This document shows, piece by piece, positions 11,259 to 21,068 of a stretch of 64,000 nt of DNA. The stretch comes from Eukaryota sp. TZLM1-RC. Its lineage: Eukaryota > Metamonada: BaSk clade. The position numbers and the translations under genes are program-made. The notes below the pieces were generated by a model. That model did not search any database. It had not been told where the DNA came from and saw nothing but the letters and a program-made list of their open reading frames with translations. Each line of letters opens with the position of its first letter. Position 1 is the first letter of the stretch. The stretch lies in the NCBI GenBank assembly GCA_040285825.1, contig JAUPSS010000004.1:186001-250000 (forward strand). Direction: 5' to 3'.

Positions 11259-14200
11259 ATGGAGCTTGACATCAGTGACTCACTGGTTCAGTGTCCAGAA
11301 TGCTACATCTCAAAGGAGTCTCTTACTTCATTTACCCTCACCAATACCTCTCTTCGTAAGATAAACTTCACCTTCCACCAACATCCCTCTGAAGAAGCTG
11401 ATACCAAAGCTTACGAACAACTCATTTCCAACGATTCCCTCCTTTCTCCTGAGGAAGCCTCCCTCTTCAACCATCCTCACTTTTCTGTTTCTCCTCTTCA
11501 CGGTACCCTCTATCCACATTCCTCTCTTCAGGTTGTGGTCACCTTCAAGCCAGACTACGAAGGAGATCACGAAACCACGTTATATTGCTCTACTGATTCT
11601 CCACAGTCTCCCAATGTCACGTCATCTTTTCATAAAACATCTATTTCTGACCCCCATCCACGTGTAGCTGTTACTATTTTTGGATCTGGCATTGTTCCTA
11701 ACATTTCTCTATCAAATTCATTGTTAAACTTGGAAAAGGTTACTTGGAGCAGTTCAACGCAATTTGAATTGCGCTTTATGAACCCATGTCCCGTAGATGC
11801 TGAACTTCTTAGCAAAAGTCAAGGGAAGTCAACAGAATCACGTGATGTTTTTGAGCTGTTGGAGTTTGAGAGTGAAAATTTCGTAGTTCCCGCAGAAAGT
11901 GGGCTCGTCTTGTCAGGTCAATATTGCAGTTCAATATTGGGAAATTTTGAGACTGTACATGACTGGTGTATAAAGGGTTCAAAAAGAACAGTTTCCTTGA
12001 AAGTCAAGGGTATGGTGACGTCACCATCGCTCAAAATCGACACTGATTTGATTGATTTCGACTTTTGCTCACTTGGTTTTCCTGCATCTCAATCCTTTAC
12101 TCTTACTAATTCCTCTCCAATCACGTTGAATTTAGACCTCTCAATCAAAAATGATGGAAGTTTACTTCGGAAGGAGTTTGATTTGAGTGATTCGATTGTT
12201 ACTTTGCAACCAAATGAATTTTGCAAAATCAAACTCAAATACTTGCCCCAAAAAGAAGGAATTTTGGATAATATGCTGGTTATTAAGTCGAATAATTTAT
12301 CTCTATTAGAAGTTGCCATTAAAGGAAACGTTGTAGTACCAATGCTAGAAGTAAATCCTGGTGAATTAATTATCAAAGATATCTTTATCAGAAAAACTGA
12401 AAGAACTTATTTTAAAATTGTCAATCCAAATAATCTTTATTCAAGATTTGAAATTGTTCCACCTCCTAAAGCTCTCTCTAATTTGAACAAACTAGAGTTT
12501 TCAACTGTTTCTGGTGTGGTTCCTCCCAATCAATCAATTTTGATTGACCTTGATGTGACGTCATTCACCCGTGGAATCCATTCTCTTTGTTTTTATGTAG
12601 TTTGTAGTAAATCTTGTGGTCAAGCAAAGTCAAGCGATGACGTGGCAGAAGGTCAAAATTCTGATGGATTGAGATTTCAAGTTCCAGTCACGATTGAGTC
12701 TAGCGGTCCTTTGATTTCCGTTGACCAAGAATCTATTTCCTTTGGTAAAATTCCCGTTTTAAATGAATATTCAAAAACCTTGAAAATCACAAATTCAGCA
12801 CCAATTCAAGCTAAATTAAGTGCTTATTTAGAAGGAAAATCAACAAAGAAGACTTCTGTTGACCCATTCTTGTTGTCAGAACAAGAGTTCATAATTCCAC
12901 CGAATACCACGTCATCACTTGACATTTTGGCCCTTATTTCTGACCCTTTACCAGTTTCTGATCTCTTAGTTTTGACTTTTGAAGATGCTGACGATATTAA
13001 CCTGCCTATTTCGGCAAGAGGAACGGGGGTTTCCCTTTACTTTCCTGATTTGGAACTTGTTGATTGTCAATCAAATGTTGATTTTGGACATTGTTTCACA
13101 AATAACCCTATTGAGTACTATTTAAAGGCCGAAAACAGAGGGTCAGTTAATCAAACCGTATCGTGGACTGTAAAATCAAATCAATCAAATGATCAATCAG
13201 ATTCTGTTTTTTCGATTTCACCTGCCAGAGTTTCTCTTGAACCTCTGCACTTCCAAATTTTCAAGATTGTTGGTGTGAGCTCTACTTGTCAGTTGTCACG
13301 ATCCCAATTGATCTGTAGCTCCAGTTCAACAAAAAACCCACCACAAGTAGGTTTAAATTTAAATCTCTCGGCAGATTTTATTATCCCCAAAGTCTCAATC
13401 AGTCAGAAAACTCTTGACTTTACCTCTTTTTGGACTTTTAACATTGAATCTGACGGATTTCCTTTGCTTCATTTACTTTTAAAGTTTGTAAATTCTTGTC
13501 CTATTGCCATCTCTTGTAGACCTACACTACCATTAATTCCAGGGTTGGGAATTAATCCATCAAATGAGGGATTTTTTGAACTCCAACCAGGTCAATCAAT
13601 CGAGTTTTCAATCATTTTTGATCCCAATCAACTTGCTGTTGCTAAAAAAGGAATTTATATTAGTGATTTTGTTTATATTTTGTATCAAAACCATTCAAGA
13701 AAAGATAAGATCCCTTTAAATATTGTTATCGAGTTCCCCAACCTTGTTTTTGAAAATTTAAATATTGATTTTGGTGGTTGTACACCCAATATTTCAGCAA
13801 ATAGAACCCAAACGGTCAAAAATGAGTCGAATTGTGAACTTTCTGCTGAATTTTGTTTAGTTTCTGAGTCGAATGATGGTCTTATTCCAATTCATGTACG
13901 TGAGAAGGGCTCAGTCACTGAATCAACCAATCAAAAAATGATTAGAGCCTCTGATGTTTTCTCAATTTCTCCTTTTAGATTTAAATTGAAGCCCTTTGAG
14001 GAAAAGCAATTGAATTTTTCGTTTCTTGCACCTTTTCTTGGCGAATACAATTGTTTTGTCATTTGTAAAATTTTCGGTACAGCTCACCAGGAGCTCAATT
14101 TGACTGGTTTTGCAGGGGAAACTGGCTATCATTTTGATTGTCAGTCGGTCAATCTTGGCAAGGTTTTGATTAACGATACAATTGTCAAGGGTGTCAAATT

Positions 14201-17200
14201 TTTCAATACTGGATCATTACCAATCAAATTTTCAATCAAATCATCACAAGATGAACATTTCTCCATTCTTCCCAAATTTGGTTCAATCAGATCAGGTGGC
14301 TCAATCAATTTTTCAATCAAATTTAAATCAAAACTTCCTGGAATTTTTCACAATTTTTTCAAAATTTGCATAAACCAATTCCACGAATCAGTTCTTTATT
14401 GTCACGTTAGTTGCCTGTATCCACGGGTTTTTACCTCCCTGCCCCTCAACAATCAAATCAATGACGTCACCAATCCTCTTGATTTGATTGAAAAGGAAGC
14501 TTGTCAATCATTAACTAAATTGGAAAGTTTTTATGGAGATGAATTGATGGGTGATCCATATTTTTCAATTTTTTATGATTTGCCCTTTGTTTCTCCAAAA
14601 TTTGGAATTGATCTTGACTTAAACGATATGCTTGTCAGAGCTCAAATGGAAACGTCATTGTTAGGTCATCAGATCAAAAGTCAAGCAAAGTCTTTATTTT
14701 TACTATCATATTTGATTGACTTTGGCAGTTTAGCACCTGGAAATGATAAAACCGTCGAATTTTTACTAACAAACACTGGTTTTTCGCCAATTTCATTAAA
14801 CTTTACCCCTAAATCTATAGGACATTCAGCAATTACTATTTCACCTGAAAGAGTTACAAAACTACCAGTAAATGATAGTATCCTATTAAAAGCAAGTTTA
14901 AATACTAGGAATTTATTAACTGCTGAATCGAAATCACGTCAACATTCACGTCATCAATCACGTTTGTCGACAAGGTCAATAAAAGAAAGCAGTTTTGAGC
15001 TTGATTACGAGCAAATTTTTGGATTAACTGGTAATTTCCGGTTTTCATTACTTTTCAAAGCCATTGTTGCTCCTCCGACTGTCACTATTGAATCACAATT
15101 GATTGATTTCGGTTCAGTTTCCTTTGGTTTTGGTCGGGAACTTTCTGAGGTAGTTTTGGTTAATTCGTCCAACATTCCCGCTAATTTCTCCTTTTCTATA
15201 AATAACCATCAATTTGATTTGATTGATTGCCCATTTCAACCCAATTTACCCCGAAAAAAGATCATTGGAAATTCCTTTGTCCCAGGATTTAGCCTAAACC
15301 CTAACCAAACCCCAATCATACCATCTCATTCCAAGGTGTCTCTTCCATTTAGGTTCCAACCATTGTTATGTGGCTCGTATAAGGCGGTGGTAAGTATCAA
15401 AGTCAATGGTGTGTTGATTGGTGATGTGGATTTGATTGGAAGGTCAGAAAGCGTGGAGATTTCTCTTGACCGTGATGTGATTGATTATGGTAGTTTTGAG
15501 CAGTTGCCTGATGAATTTCCTCGACAGACGATCAGGGTTAGAAACCCTGCCAATCAATCAATCCAATTGGTGTTCCCGAATAGGAAGGAAGAGCTCACTG
15601 AACTTATTTCTGATTCTGCACAACCAAAATTCTCTGAACTGAAATTTTCCCCATTAGAAGATAAAAATGAGCCTGAAATCAAGGATGAAGACTTGGTTGA
15701 AGATGATGAAAATTTGAAAAATCCAAATTTTGAAGAAGAGATCATTGATGACGTGGAGCTATCAGACTATGACGTCATTGATGATTTGGTAAATCCAGCC
15801 ACTGATCCTTCAATTTTCAAACTAACTGTACCTCTTTCTTCTTTTTATTTACCTGAAACTCCTTTTTTTAATGTTTTGGTCAAGAATCCTAATTATGTCC
15901 CTCCGACTAAAGGGAAAAGATCCAAAAGTACCGAGTTAATTCATAATTCCAATAAACAGGAGTTTATTCAAGTTAAGTCAATTGATGTAGAAGCTAATTC
16001 TGAAATTGAGTTATTAGTAAATGTAGATGTCAATGAAGTTTGTAATAACTTCAATTCCACAATTAATCCAAAGAGTTTTGGAAAAATTGGGTTGTTTTTG
16101 AAAGATTTCCCTGTAGAGCCTGTCAGCGTTGACTTACAAGCCGAAATTTTGGTTGATGAGCCAGATTCTGACCCCAAAGAGCTCATTGAAGAGGAAAGTG
16201 TTCCGAAAGGCCAAAATTTGGAAATTCTGGCAGATTCTCTAGATTTCAAACGCTTTTTGACTAGATCTTCATCAAGAGCGACTTTGTCAATCAAAAATCC
16301 AATCAAATCACGTGTCATGGTCAACTTTACTCCTAATGAAGACATTGAAAGTTTGCTCACATTTCCCAAGTCACTTCAATTAAACCCTCTTGAAACCAAA
16401 CATATTCAATTAGTTTTTAACTCCCATGAACCAATCAAATTTGATAGTTTCCTTTCCATTTGTGCCAGTTCTGAAGCCATTCTTCCTTTTGAGCAAGAAT
16501 ACCAGGTACAGTTGATGGGTGAAGCTTTTGATCTAAATGTTGCAATTTCCCTTCTCGGCAACAGTCAAAATCAAGAACAATCAGCAATCAGTCTGATTGA
16601 TTTTGGTCACGTCACTGTCGGAGAAACCAGGTTATCAACTGTCTCAATCAAAAATCAAGGGCTTTATTCCGTTTCAGGCAAGTTTACCTTTAAAAAGCAG
16701 TTTAAATCCTTCACAATAACACCAGGTTCATTTCAACTTGGTTCAAATGAAAGTATTGATGTTTATGTTAAATTTGAATCAAGAAAAATTGGAAAATTAT
16801 CAAATTCTCCTTTTATATCCTTATTTTTGTCTGATTTGGAAACAGGAATTGCTGTCACTCCGATAGATTTCAACGTTTCTTTGAATTCTACAGTGCCCTC
16901 ATATATGATTGACAATCAACATGTCGATTTTGGGGTTAATTACCCTTGTTCGACTGTCACTGAAGAAGTAAAGATCACAAACACGTCAACTGTAGACTTT
17001 TTGATCTCTTTTAGTTTCAATTCTGACCTTAATGATAAATTTGACATCAAACCACCGGAAATTACCCCTCCACAGTCAACAAAACCTAAAGACAAACCAA
17101 AGTCTGCCTCGAAAAAGAAGGGAAATTCAAGGCCACCTTCCAGAATTGAAAAGGAAAAAGTTGCTGATAATAAATCATTGGTTTCTTTGGATGGCGTAGG

Positions 17201-19559
17201 TCAGTTTAATTATGATTCATTTGAGGATCGAACAGAGCTCAGTGACGAAATTTTCAGCGTGTCACAGTCCAGTGTTGTTTTAAAACCTGGTCAGTCTGAA
17301 ATATTTAAAATTTCATTCTCAAGTGATACCCCCGTCGAGCAGAGATCAAGCAAGCTTTACTTCAAAATTTCACATTTACAATTAGATTTTATTACATTGT
17401 CAGGAGTCGTTGACATTCCCAAAATTTCAAGCAACCCATCTGATCTCTCTTTGAAAATTCCAGTTTTCCATTCAATTCCTTCGAAAAATTTACATTCTGA
17501 ATTTTTATTTGCAGAAGATAATTCAATCTATTTCAATCCTGTTTTGGTTAATTTTAAAAATCAGTTTTCCTGTTTTGATTTAATTTCCAAATTCAGTTTA
17601 AATTCGACTACTTCGAAAATTAATTTATCATTGGTTAATACATCAAAAGTTTGTGCGAAAATTAAACCAATAATTACTGCTGAAAAAACCAAATCAAAAG
17701 GGTCAGATGGTGCGGTTTTTAACTGTCAATCAGAACCAATCATAATTGACTCCCAATCAGTTGCTGATTTTGTTGTTTCCTTTACTCCTTCTTTAGTTGG
17801 TGAATTTAATGGAGAATTAGTTTTAAACTATGTTGATGAGGAAAAACGGTTTTCGCAGTGTCAAGAGTTACTGACACCTCCAAAATTTAAACTTTTTGGC
17901 CGTTGTCTCAGCCCAAAATTTCAGATTTTATACAAAGATTCTCCAATTCAAGTTGGTGGGAAGAAACCCTTTGAATTGTCATTTCCCAAAATTTCAGTTT
18001 CCAATTCACAGAGCTCAAAACTCACTGTAGAGTCGATAAATGAAGTGCCAGTAATCGTGTCATTAAGAATACGGTCAAAAGAAGGTCATAATCCATTCTC
18101 ATTGGGTCAGAATTCAGAAGAAACGGTTATTAATCCATTGACATCTGTTGACTTTTCTATAGTTTTTGCACCACAACAAGAAGGAACTTTTTCCTGTGAG
18201 CTTGAGATTGTCATTCACGGCACTGACGAGACCAAAATTTTGAAACTTATTGGAGAGGCTTATAATTCTGATCTCTTCTTTGAAAATTTGACTAGCACTG
18301 ACGATTTGATAATCGGTGACCTGGCTTTGGGAAATTCAACTGAAAAATCTTTCAATTTAGTTAACAAGGCTCTCAAACCAATCAGATATTCTATTGATAA
18401 TTCCAGTCTGAGGGACAACTTTTTCCAGACACACCCTTTAAATGGTCATTTGTTGCCTCGGAGTAAGAAATCAGTTTCGGTCGTATTTCACCCTGAGGAT
18501 ACTATTCAAATCGAAAAGTTGCCTGTTTCAATCAAATGGTCGACGATTGACCTTGATGACGATTACAGTTTCCGATCTGAACATGGACCTGGCTGGGATT
18601 CAACATTAACAGAACCAAAATTAATGACTAAAGCTCAATATGATGACATCATCAGTGGTCAAGAACCAAAGAAAAAGAAGGAAAGACCAAAATCAAGATC
18701 AAAAATGATCGCGTCATCAGGCCAGAATCCTGAAGACCAATCAGTTCATTGCTTTGATGTTCCAATCATTGAACCACACCACTCAATTGTTGGTAAATTG
18801 ACTTCTCTTGACTTTTATCTAACTGCTGCCGCTGATGAGGGTCGCTACGAGTGTTCTCTATCAAAGTCAATAAGATTCAAAGAGACGATGCTGTTTCAGA
18901 CTAGAATATTTGAATTTTCAATCAAAAACATTTCCAAGATTTCTCTACCATTCACTTGGCATTTTTATGATTCCAATGACCGTGAAGATGCTCAATACTA
19001 TACTATATCGCCTTCAACCGGATCAATTAAACCAAATTCTGATTGTAAATTCACTTTAAGATTTTGTCCAACTGCGATGGAATCCTCTTTCCTCAGAAAT
19101 TTGGTTGCTTCAATCCCTAATTTAGCATTAGATTGCGTACCTCCAGTTTTCAGTATTAATGGTTCTGCCTCTAGACCTGTTTGCTATTTTGATTTATCTC
19201 CATTAGACCAAAATTCAGAAACCTTTCAACAAGTTTCTGCCGGAAAACAAGGCTATCACGTGATTTTGATTGAAAATAAGGCTACGACTGCCAATTCTGC
19301 TTCTTTTTATGTAATGAATCCCACTGAAACTGATTATGAATTTGTTTGGGAGTTTGAAAAAGATGGTAATTCTGAAATACAATGCCAGAATAAGAGAGGA
19401 GTCATCCAAAAAGGAAGGAAGTCCAAAATGACGTTTGTTTTTGAACCAATCAATAGGGTTGGAGTGGTTGAAAAGGTGTTTAAATTTTGTATACCAAAAA
19501 AAGAAATAAGTGAACCTTTTTTGGTCAGAGGAGAAGCAAAAGGTAATTTGTTGAAATAA
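11259..19559 (+). CDS. HYDIN: HYDIN-like central-pair protein
   Basis: One uninterrupted exon of 2766 codons encodes a string of about twenty ASH/MSP-type beta-sandwich modules, each announced by an Ile/Val-Asp-Phe-Gly-x-Val pattern followed by Asn-Thr or Asn-Ser strands. HYDIN is a huge axonemal protein of the C2 central-pair projection, needed for normal flagellar bending. The last 90 residues carry a Val-Met-Asn-Pro-Thr then Phe-x-Trp block, a Gly-Val-Ile-x-x-Gly-Arg-Lys block and Ile-Pro-Lys-Lys-Glu-Ile-Ser-Glu-Pro-Phe-Leu. This resembles an internal segment of animal HYDIN. The protein is little more than half the animal length, so it may be a compact orthologue or one of several HYDIN/CFAP-type proteins. 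The first in-frame ATG at 11259 is taken as the start. Acidic and Lys/Pro-rich linkers occur near residues 1465-1510, 1940-1985 and 2465-2485. Confidence 0.75.
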   Translation: MELDISDSLVQCPECYISKESLTSFTLTNTSLRKINFTFHQHPSEEADTKAYEQLISNDSLLSPEEASLFNHPHFSVSPLHGTLYPHSSLQVVVTFKPDYEGDHETTLYCSTDSPQSPNVTSSFHKTSISDPHPRVAVTIFGSGIVPNISLSNSLLNLEKVTWSSSTQFELRFMNPCPVDAELLSKSQGKSTESRDVFELLEFESENFVVPAESGLVLSGQYCSSILGNFETVHDWCIKGSKRTVSLKVKGMVTSPSLKIDTDLIDFDFCSLGFPASQSFTLTNSSPITLNLDLSIKNDGSLLRKEFDLSDSIVTLQPNEFCKIKLKYLPQKEGILDNMLVIKSNNLSLLEVAIKGNVVVPMLEVNPGELIIKDIFIRKTERTYFKIVNPNNLYSRFEIVPPPKALSNLNKLEFSTVSGVVPPNQSILIDLDVTSFTRGIHSLCFYVVCSKSCGQAKSSDDVAEGQNSDGLRFQVPVTIESSGPLISVDQESISFGKIPVLNEYSKTLKITNSAPIQAKLSAYLEGKSTKKTSVDPFLLSEQEFIIPPNTTSSLDILALISDPLPVSDLLVLTFEDADDINLPISARGTGVSLYFPDLELVDCQSNVDFGHCFTNNPIEYYLKAENRGSVNQTVSWTVKSNQSNDQSDSVFSISPARVSLEPLHFQIFKIVGVSSTCQLSRSQLICSSSSTKNPPQVGLNLNLSADFIIPKVSISQKTLDFTSFWTFNIESDGFPLLHLLLKFVNSCPIAISCRPTLPLIPGLGINPSNEGFFELQPGQSIEFSIIFDPNQLAVAKKGIYISDFVYILYQNHSRKDKIPLNIVIEFPNLVFENLNIDFGGCTPNISANRTQTVKNESNCELSAEFCLVSESNDGLIPIHVREKGSVTESTNQKMIRASDVFSISPFRFKLKPFEEKQLNFSFLAPFLGEYNCFVICKIFGTAHQELNLTGFAGETGYHFDCQSVNLGKVLINDTIVKGVKFFNTGSLPIKFSIKSSQDEHFSILPKFGSIRSGGSINFSIKFKSKLPGIFHNFFKICINQFHESVLYCHVSCLYPRVFTSLPLNNQINDVTNPLDLIEKEACQSLTKLESFYGDELMGDPYFSIFYDLPFVSPKFGIDLDLNDMLVRAQMETSLLGHQIKSQAKSLFLLSYLIDFGSLAPGNDKTVEFLLTNTGFSPISLNFTPKSIGHSAITISPERVTKLPVNDSILLKASLNTRNLLTAESKSRQHSRHQSRLSTRSIKESSFELDYEQIFGLTGNFRFSLLFKAIVAPPTVTIESQLIDFGSVSFGFGRELSEVVLVNSSNIPANFSFSINNHQFDLIDCPFQPNLPRKKIIGNSFVPGFSLNPNQTPIIPSHSKVSLPFRFQPLLCGSYKAVVSIKVNGVLIGDVDLIGRSESVEISLDRDVIDYGSFEQLPDEFPRQTIRVRNPANQSIQLVFPNRKEELTELISDSAQPKFSELKFSPLEDKNEPEIKDEDLVEDDENLKNPNFEEEIIDDVELSDYDVIDDLVNPATDPSIFKLTVPLSSFYLPETPFFNVLVKNPNYVPPTKGKRSKSTELIHNSNKQEFIQVKSIDVEANSEIELLVNVDVNEVCNNFNSTINPKSFGKIGLFLKDFPVEPVSVDLQAEILVDEPDSDPKELIEEESVPKGQNLEILADSLDFKRFLTRSSSRATLSIKNPIKSRVMVNFTPNEDIESLLTFPKSLQLNPLETKHIQLVFNSHEPIKFDSFLSICASSEAILPFEQEYQVQLMGEAFDLNVAISLLGNSQNQEQSAISLIDFGHVTVGETRLSTVSIKNQGLYSVSGKFTFKKQFKSFTITPGSFQLGSNESIDVYVKFESRKIGKLSNSPFISLFLSDLETGIAVTPIDFNVSLNSTVPSYMIDNQHVDFGVNYPCSTVTEEVKITNTSTVDFLISFSFNSDLNDKFDIKPPEITPPQSTKPKDKPKSASKKKGNSRPPSRIEKEKVADNKSLVSLDGVGQFNYDSFEDRTELSDEIFSVSQSSVVLKPGQSEIFKISFSSDTPVEQRSSKLYFKISHLQLDFITLSGVVDIPKISSNPSDLSLKIPVFHSIPSKNLHSEFLFAEDNSIYFNPVLVNFKNQFSCFDLISKFSLNSTTSKINLSLVNTSKVCAKIKPIITAEKTKSKGSDGAVFNCQSEPIIIDSQSVADFVVSFTPSLVGEFNGELVLNYVDEEKRFSQCQELLTPPKFKLFGRCLSPKFQILYKDSPIQVGGKKPFELSFPKISVSNSQSSKLTVESINEVPVIVSLRIRSKEGHNPFSLGQNSEETVINPLTSVDFSIVFAPQQEGTFSCELEIVIHGTDETKILKLIGEAYNSDLFFENLTSTDDLIIGDLALGNSTEKSFNLVNKALKPIRYSIDNSSLRDNFFQTHPLNGHLLPRSKKSVSVVFHPEDTIQIEKLPVSIKWSTIDLDDDYSFRSEHGPGWDSTLTEPKLMTKAQYDDIISGQEPKKKKERPKSRSKMIASSGQNPEDQSVHCFDVPIIEPHHSIVGKLTSLDFYLTAAADEGRYECSLSKSIRFKETMLFQTRIFEFSIKNISKISLPFTWHFYDSNDREDAQYYTISPSTGSIKPNSDCKFTLRFCPTAMESSFLRNLVASIPNLALDCVPPVFSINGSASRPVCYFDLSPLDQNSETFQQVSAGKQGYHVILIENKATTANSASFYVMNPTETDYEFVWEFEKDGNSEIQCQNKRGVIQKGRKSKMTFVFEPINRVGVVEKVFKFCIPKKEISEPFLVRGEAKGNLLK

Positions 19560-19717
19560 TTCATTAATAATTTGTAATTTAATTGTAATTTAATAAAATA
19601 TATTAATTTAATTTGAAGTTGTTTTATTTAAATCAAATTGTTTGAAATTGAGAAATACAATTAATATATTACAAAAACCAAAAAATAAATTCCAACAAAC
19701 CCGATCGATCGGGCTTA

Positions 19718-20122
19718 TCAAACAGCAGTACTTGGACGCTTCCTTGAACACTGCTGAGTCAAAAACACTTTACCATAGTCTGCACTTTCCTTCATCACTG
19801 ATTGTAGATTACTTATGCTCTTCCCCAAGCTGAGCACTGGTTTGGGTTCAGAGGAGTTGACAGGCAAAGCAAAGGAAGTGGGTCTGTAAAGGGACGCAAC
19901 GTTAACGTCACGCTTTGATCTTATGTGTTTTCTACATGGCTGCTTATCAAAGGAAAAGCTAAGGGATGATGACGAAGAAAAGACATATCGGCTTTTGGTG
20001 GTTTGGTCAGCAGTGAGTTTATAATGGGAAAGTAGACGGGGTAAGTTATCAAGAAAGTTGCAAGCAGAGCGAGGTCTGTTGATATTCGAAAGAGTGGAAG
20101 GAGCTGAGGAAGGACGGTTCAT
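19718..20122 (-). CDS. Small Ser/Arg/Pro-rich hypothetical protein
   Basis: This 134-codon ORF has a Met-Asn-Arg-Pro-Ser-Ser-Ala-Pro start and further Arg-Pro-x-Ser-Ala and Arg-Pro-Ser-Thr-Ala motifs, the last right at the C-terminus. It is predicted disordered and basic. Such Arg-Pro-Ser-Ala peptides are common in axoneme- or microtubule-associated proteins, but no domain allows a name. It converges with HYDIN, whose stop is 158 bases away across an AT-rich spacer. The ORF is GC-richer than its flanks, which supports real coding. Confidence 0.5.
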   Translation of the reverse strand: MNRPSSAPSTLSNINRPRSACNFLDNLPRLLSHYKLTADQTTKSRYVFSSSSSLSFSFDKQPCRKHIRSKRDVNVASLYRPTSFALPVNSSEPKPVLSLGKSISNLQSVMKESADYGKVFLTQQCSRKRPSTAV

Positions 20123-20157
20123 TGAGGTGATGCTCTGTATTTAAACTAATAATTTAT

Positions 20158-20230
20158 TATATTTCTTATGTGTTTTAGTTTGTTTTGTTTTGTTTTGTTT
20201 CTTCGTAGAATAAATAAATAAACTTATAAT
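20158..20230 (+). mobile_element. 3' end remnant of retroelement family A
   Basis: This segment repeats the last codons and 3' untranslated tail of family A, including the CTTATGTGTTTTAG word and the following (TTTTG)n run. The same run follows the family A stop at 25575 and, reverse complemented, the fragment near 56070-56110. It is a separate, extremely 5'-truncated copy lying directly upstream of the longer family A copy. Confidence 0.6.
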
Positions 20231-20898
20231 TTTATTTATTCAAAAGCAGAGTATTTATGCAAAAGTGCTTTTATTGGTGGTATGAAAAATATTTTTTGAG
20301 TGGAAACTTCGTTTTGATCATATTCCTTTAAATGAATCACATCCTTTATTAATTTCTCTTGAGAACATGGTGCAGGAACTACCTATTGATGTGTGGAATA
20401 AGTGTTTTCCTTCAAGTTTGCCCTCTGTACCTTCGAGATCTTTTACCAATCTTCATCTTGCTGTTGTGAAATTACAGAAGTCTGTTCTAATTGGTTTTGA
20501 AGACCTGGATTTTTCTAAACGACTTAGTGTGACTAAGATTAATAATCCCGTCTTTGCTGCCTTTTTATCAGACATCCAGAAATGCACTAGTTTAATATCT
20601 CAGCAACCAAGGCCATTTGGTCTTCACTTAACAAATGAAGCATGGAAACAAAACATGCGGTTGAGATTGGGGCTGTATCCAAGTGGTCTTTTGAATAATT
20701 CAGTTTGTATTTGTAACGAAAAACCTACTGCCAATTTCCGTCATATTGTTAGTTGTAAGAAATTTCTTCAATATCGGTCAGTTCTTCATAATGCCGTTCG
20801 TGATGTGACATACGAGATGTTCAAGTGTTACAATTTTAGTTGCAAAGTAGAACCATTGTTGAAGCATTATAGCGATAATAATCTGTTTAATTCACGTC

Positions 20899-21068
20899 TG
20901 TTGGCTTCAGTGCACGGTTTTCCATAAACTTAAATAAAAACAGATGTTTATAGAACGGAGGTAGAAAATCAACAATAAACTAAACAATAACAAATTTAAA
21001 CTAATGATGACGTGATACATCACGTCATACTTTCCGAAATTGGCAAGAGGAGTTTAGCCTGGCTAACA
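20899..21068 (-). repeat. 3' LTR of the gag-integrase element
   Basis: This 170-bp terminal repeat begins TGTTAG and ends CCAACA in element orientation. It holds the stop codon of the pol-like ORF and a near-perfect palindrome (TGACGTGAT, two bases, ATCACGTCA) on the plus strand near 21008-21027. A purine-rich run directly before it, overlapping the last pol codons, fits a polypurine tract. Confidence 0.88.

Noticed and set aside
11328-19564. Minus-strand ORFs opposite HYDIN
   Set aside because: They are shadows of the long plus-strand ORF and show no independent motifs.
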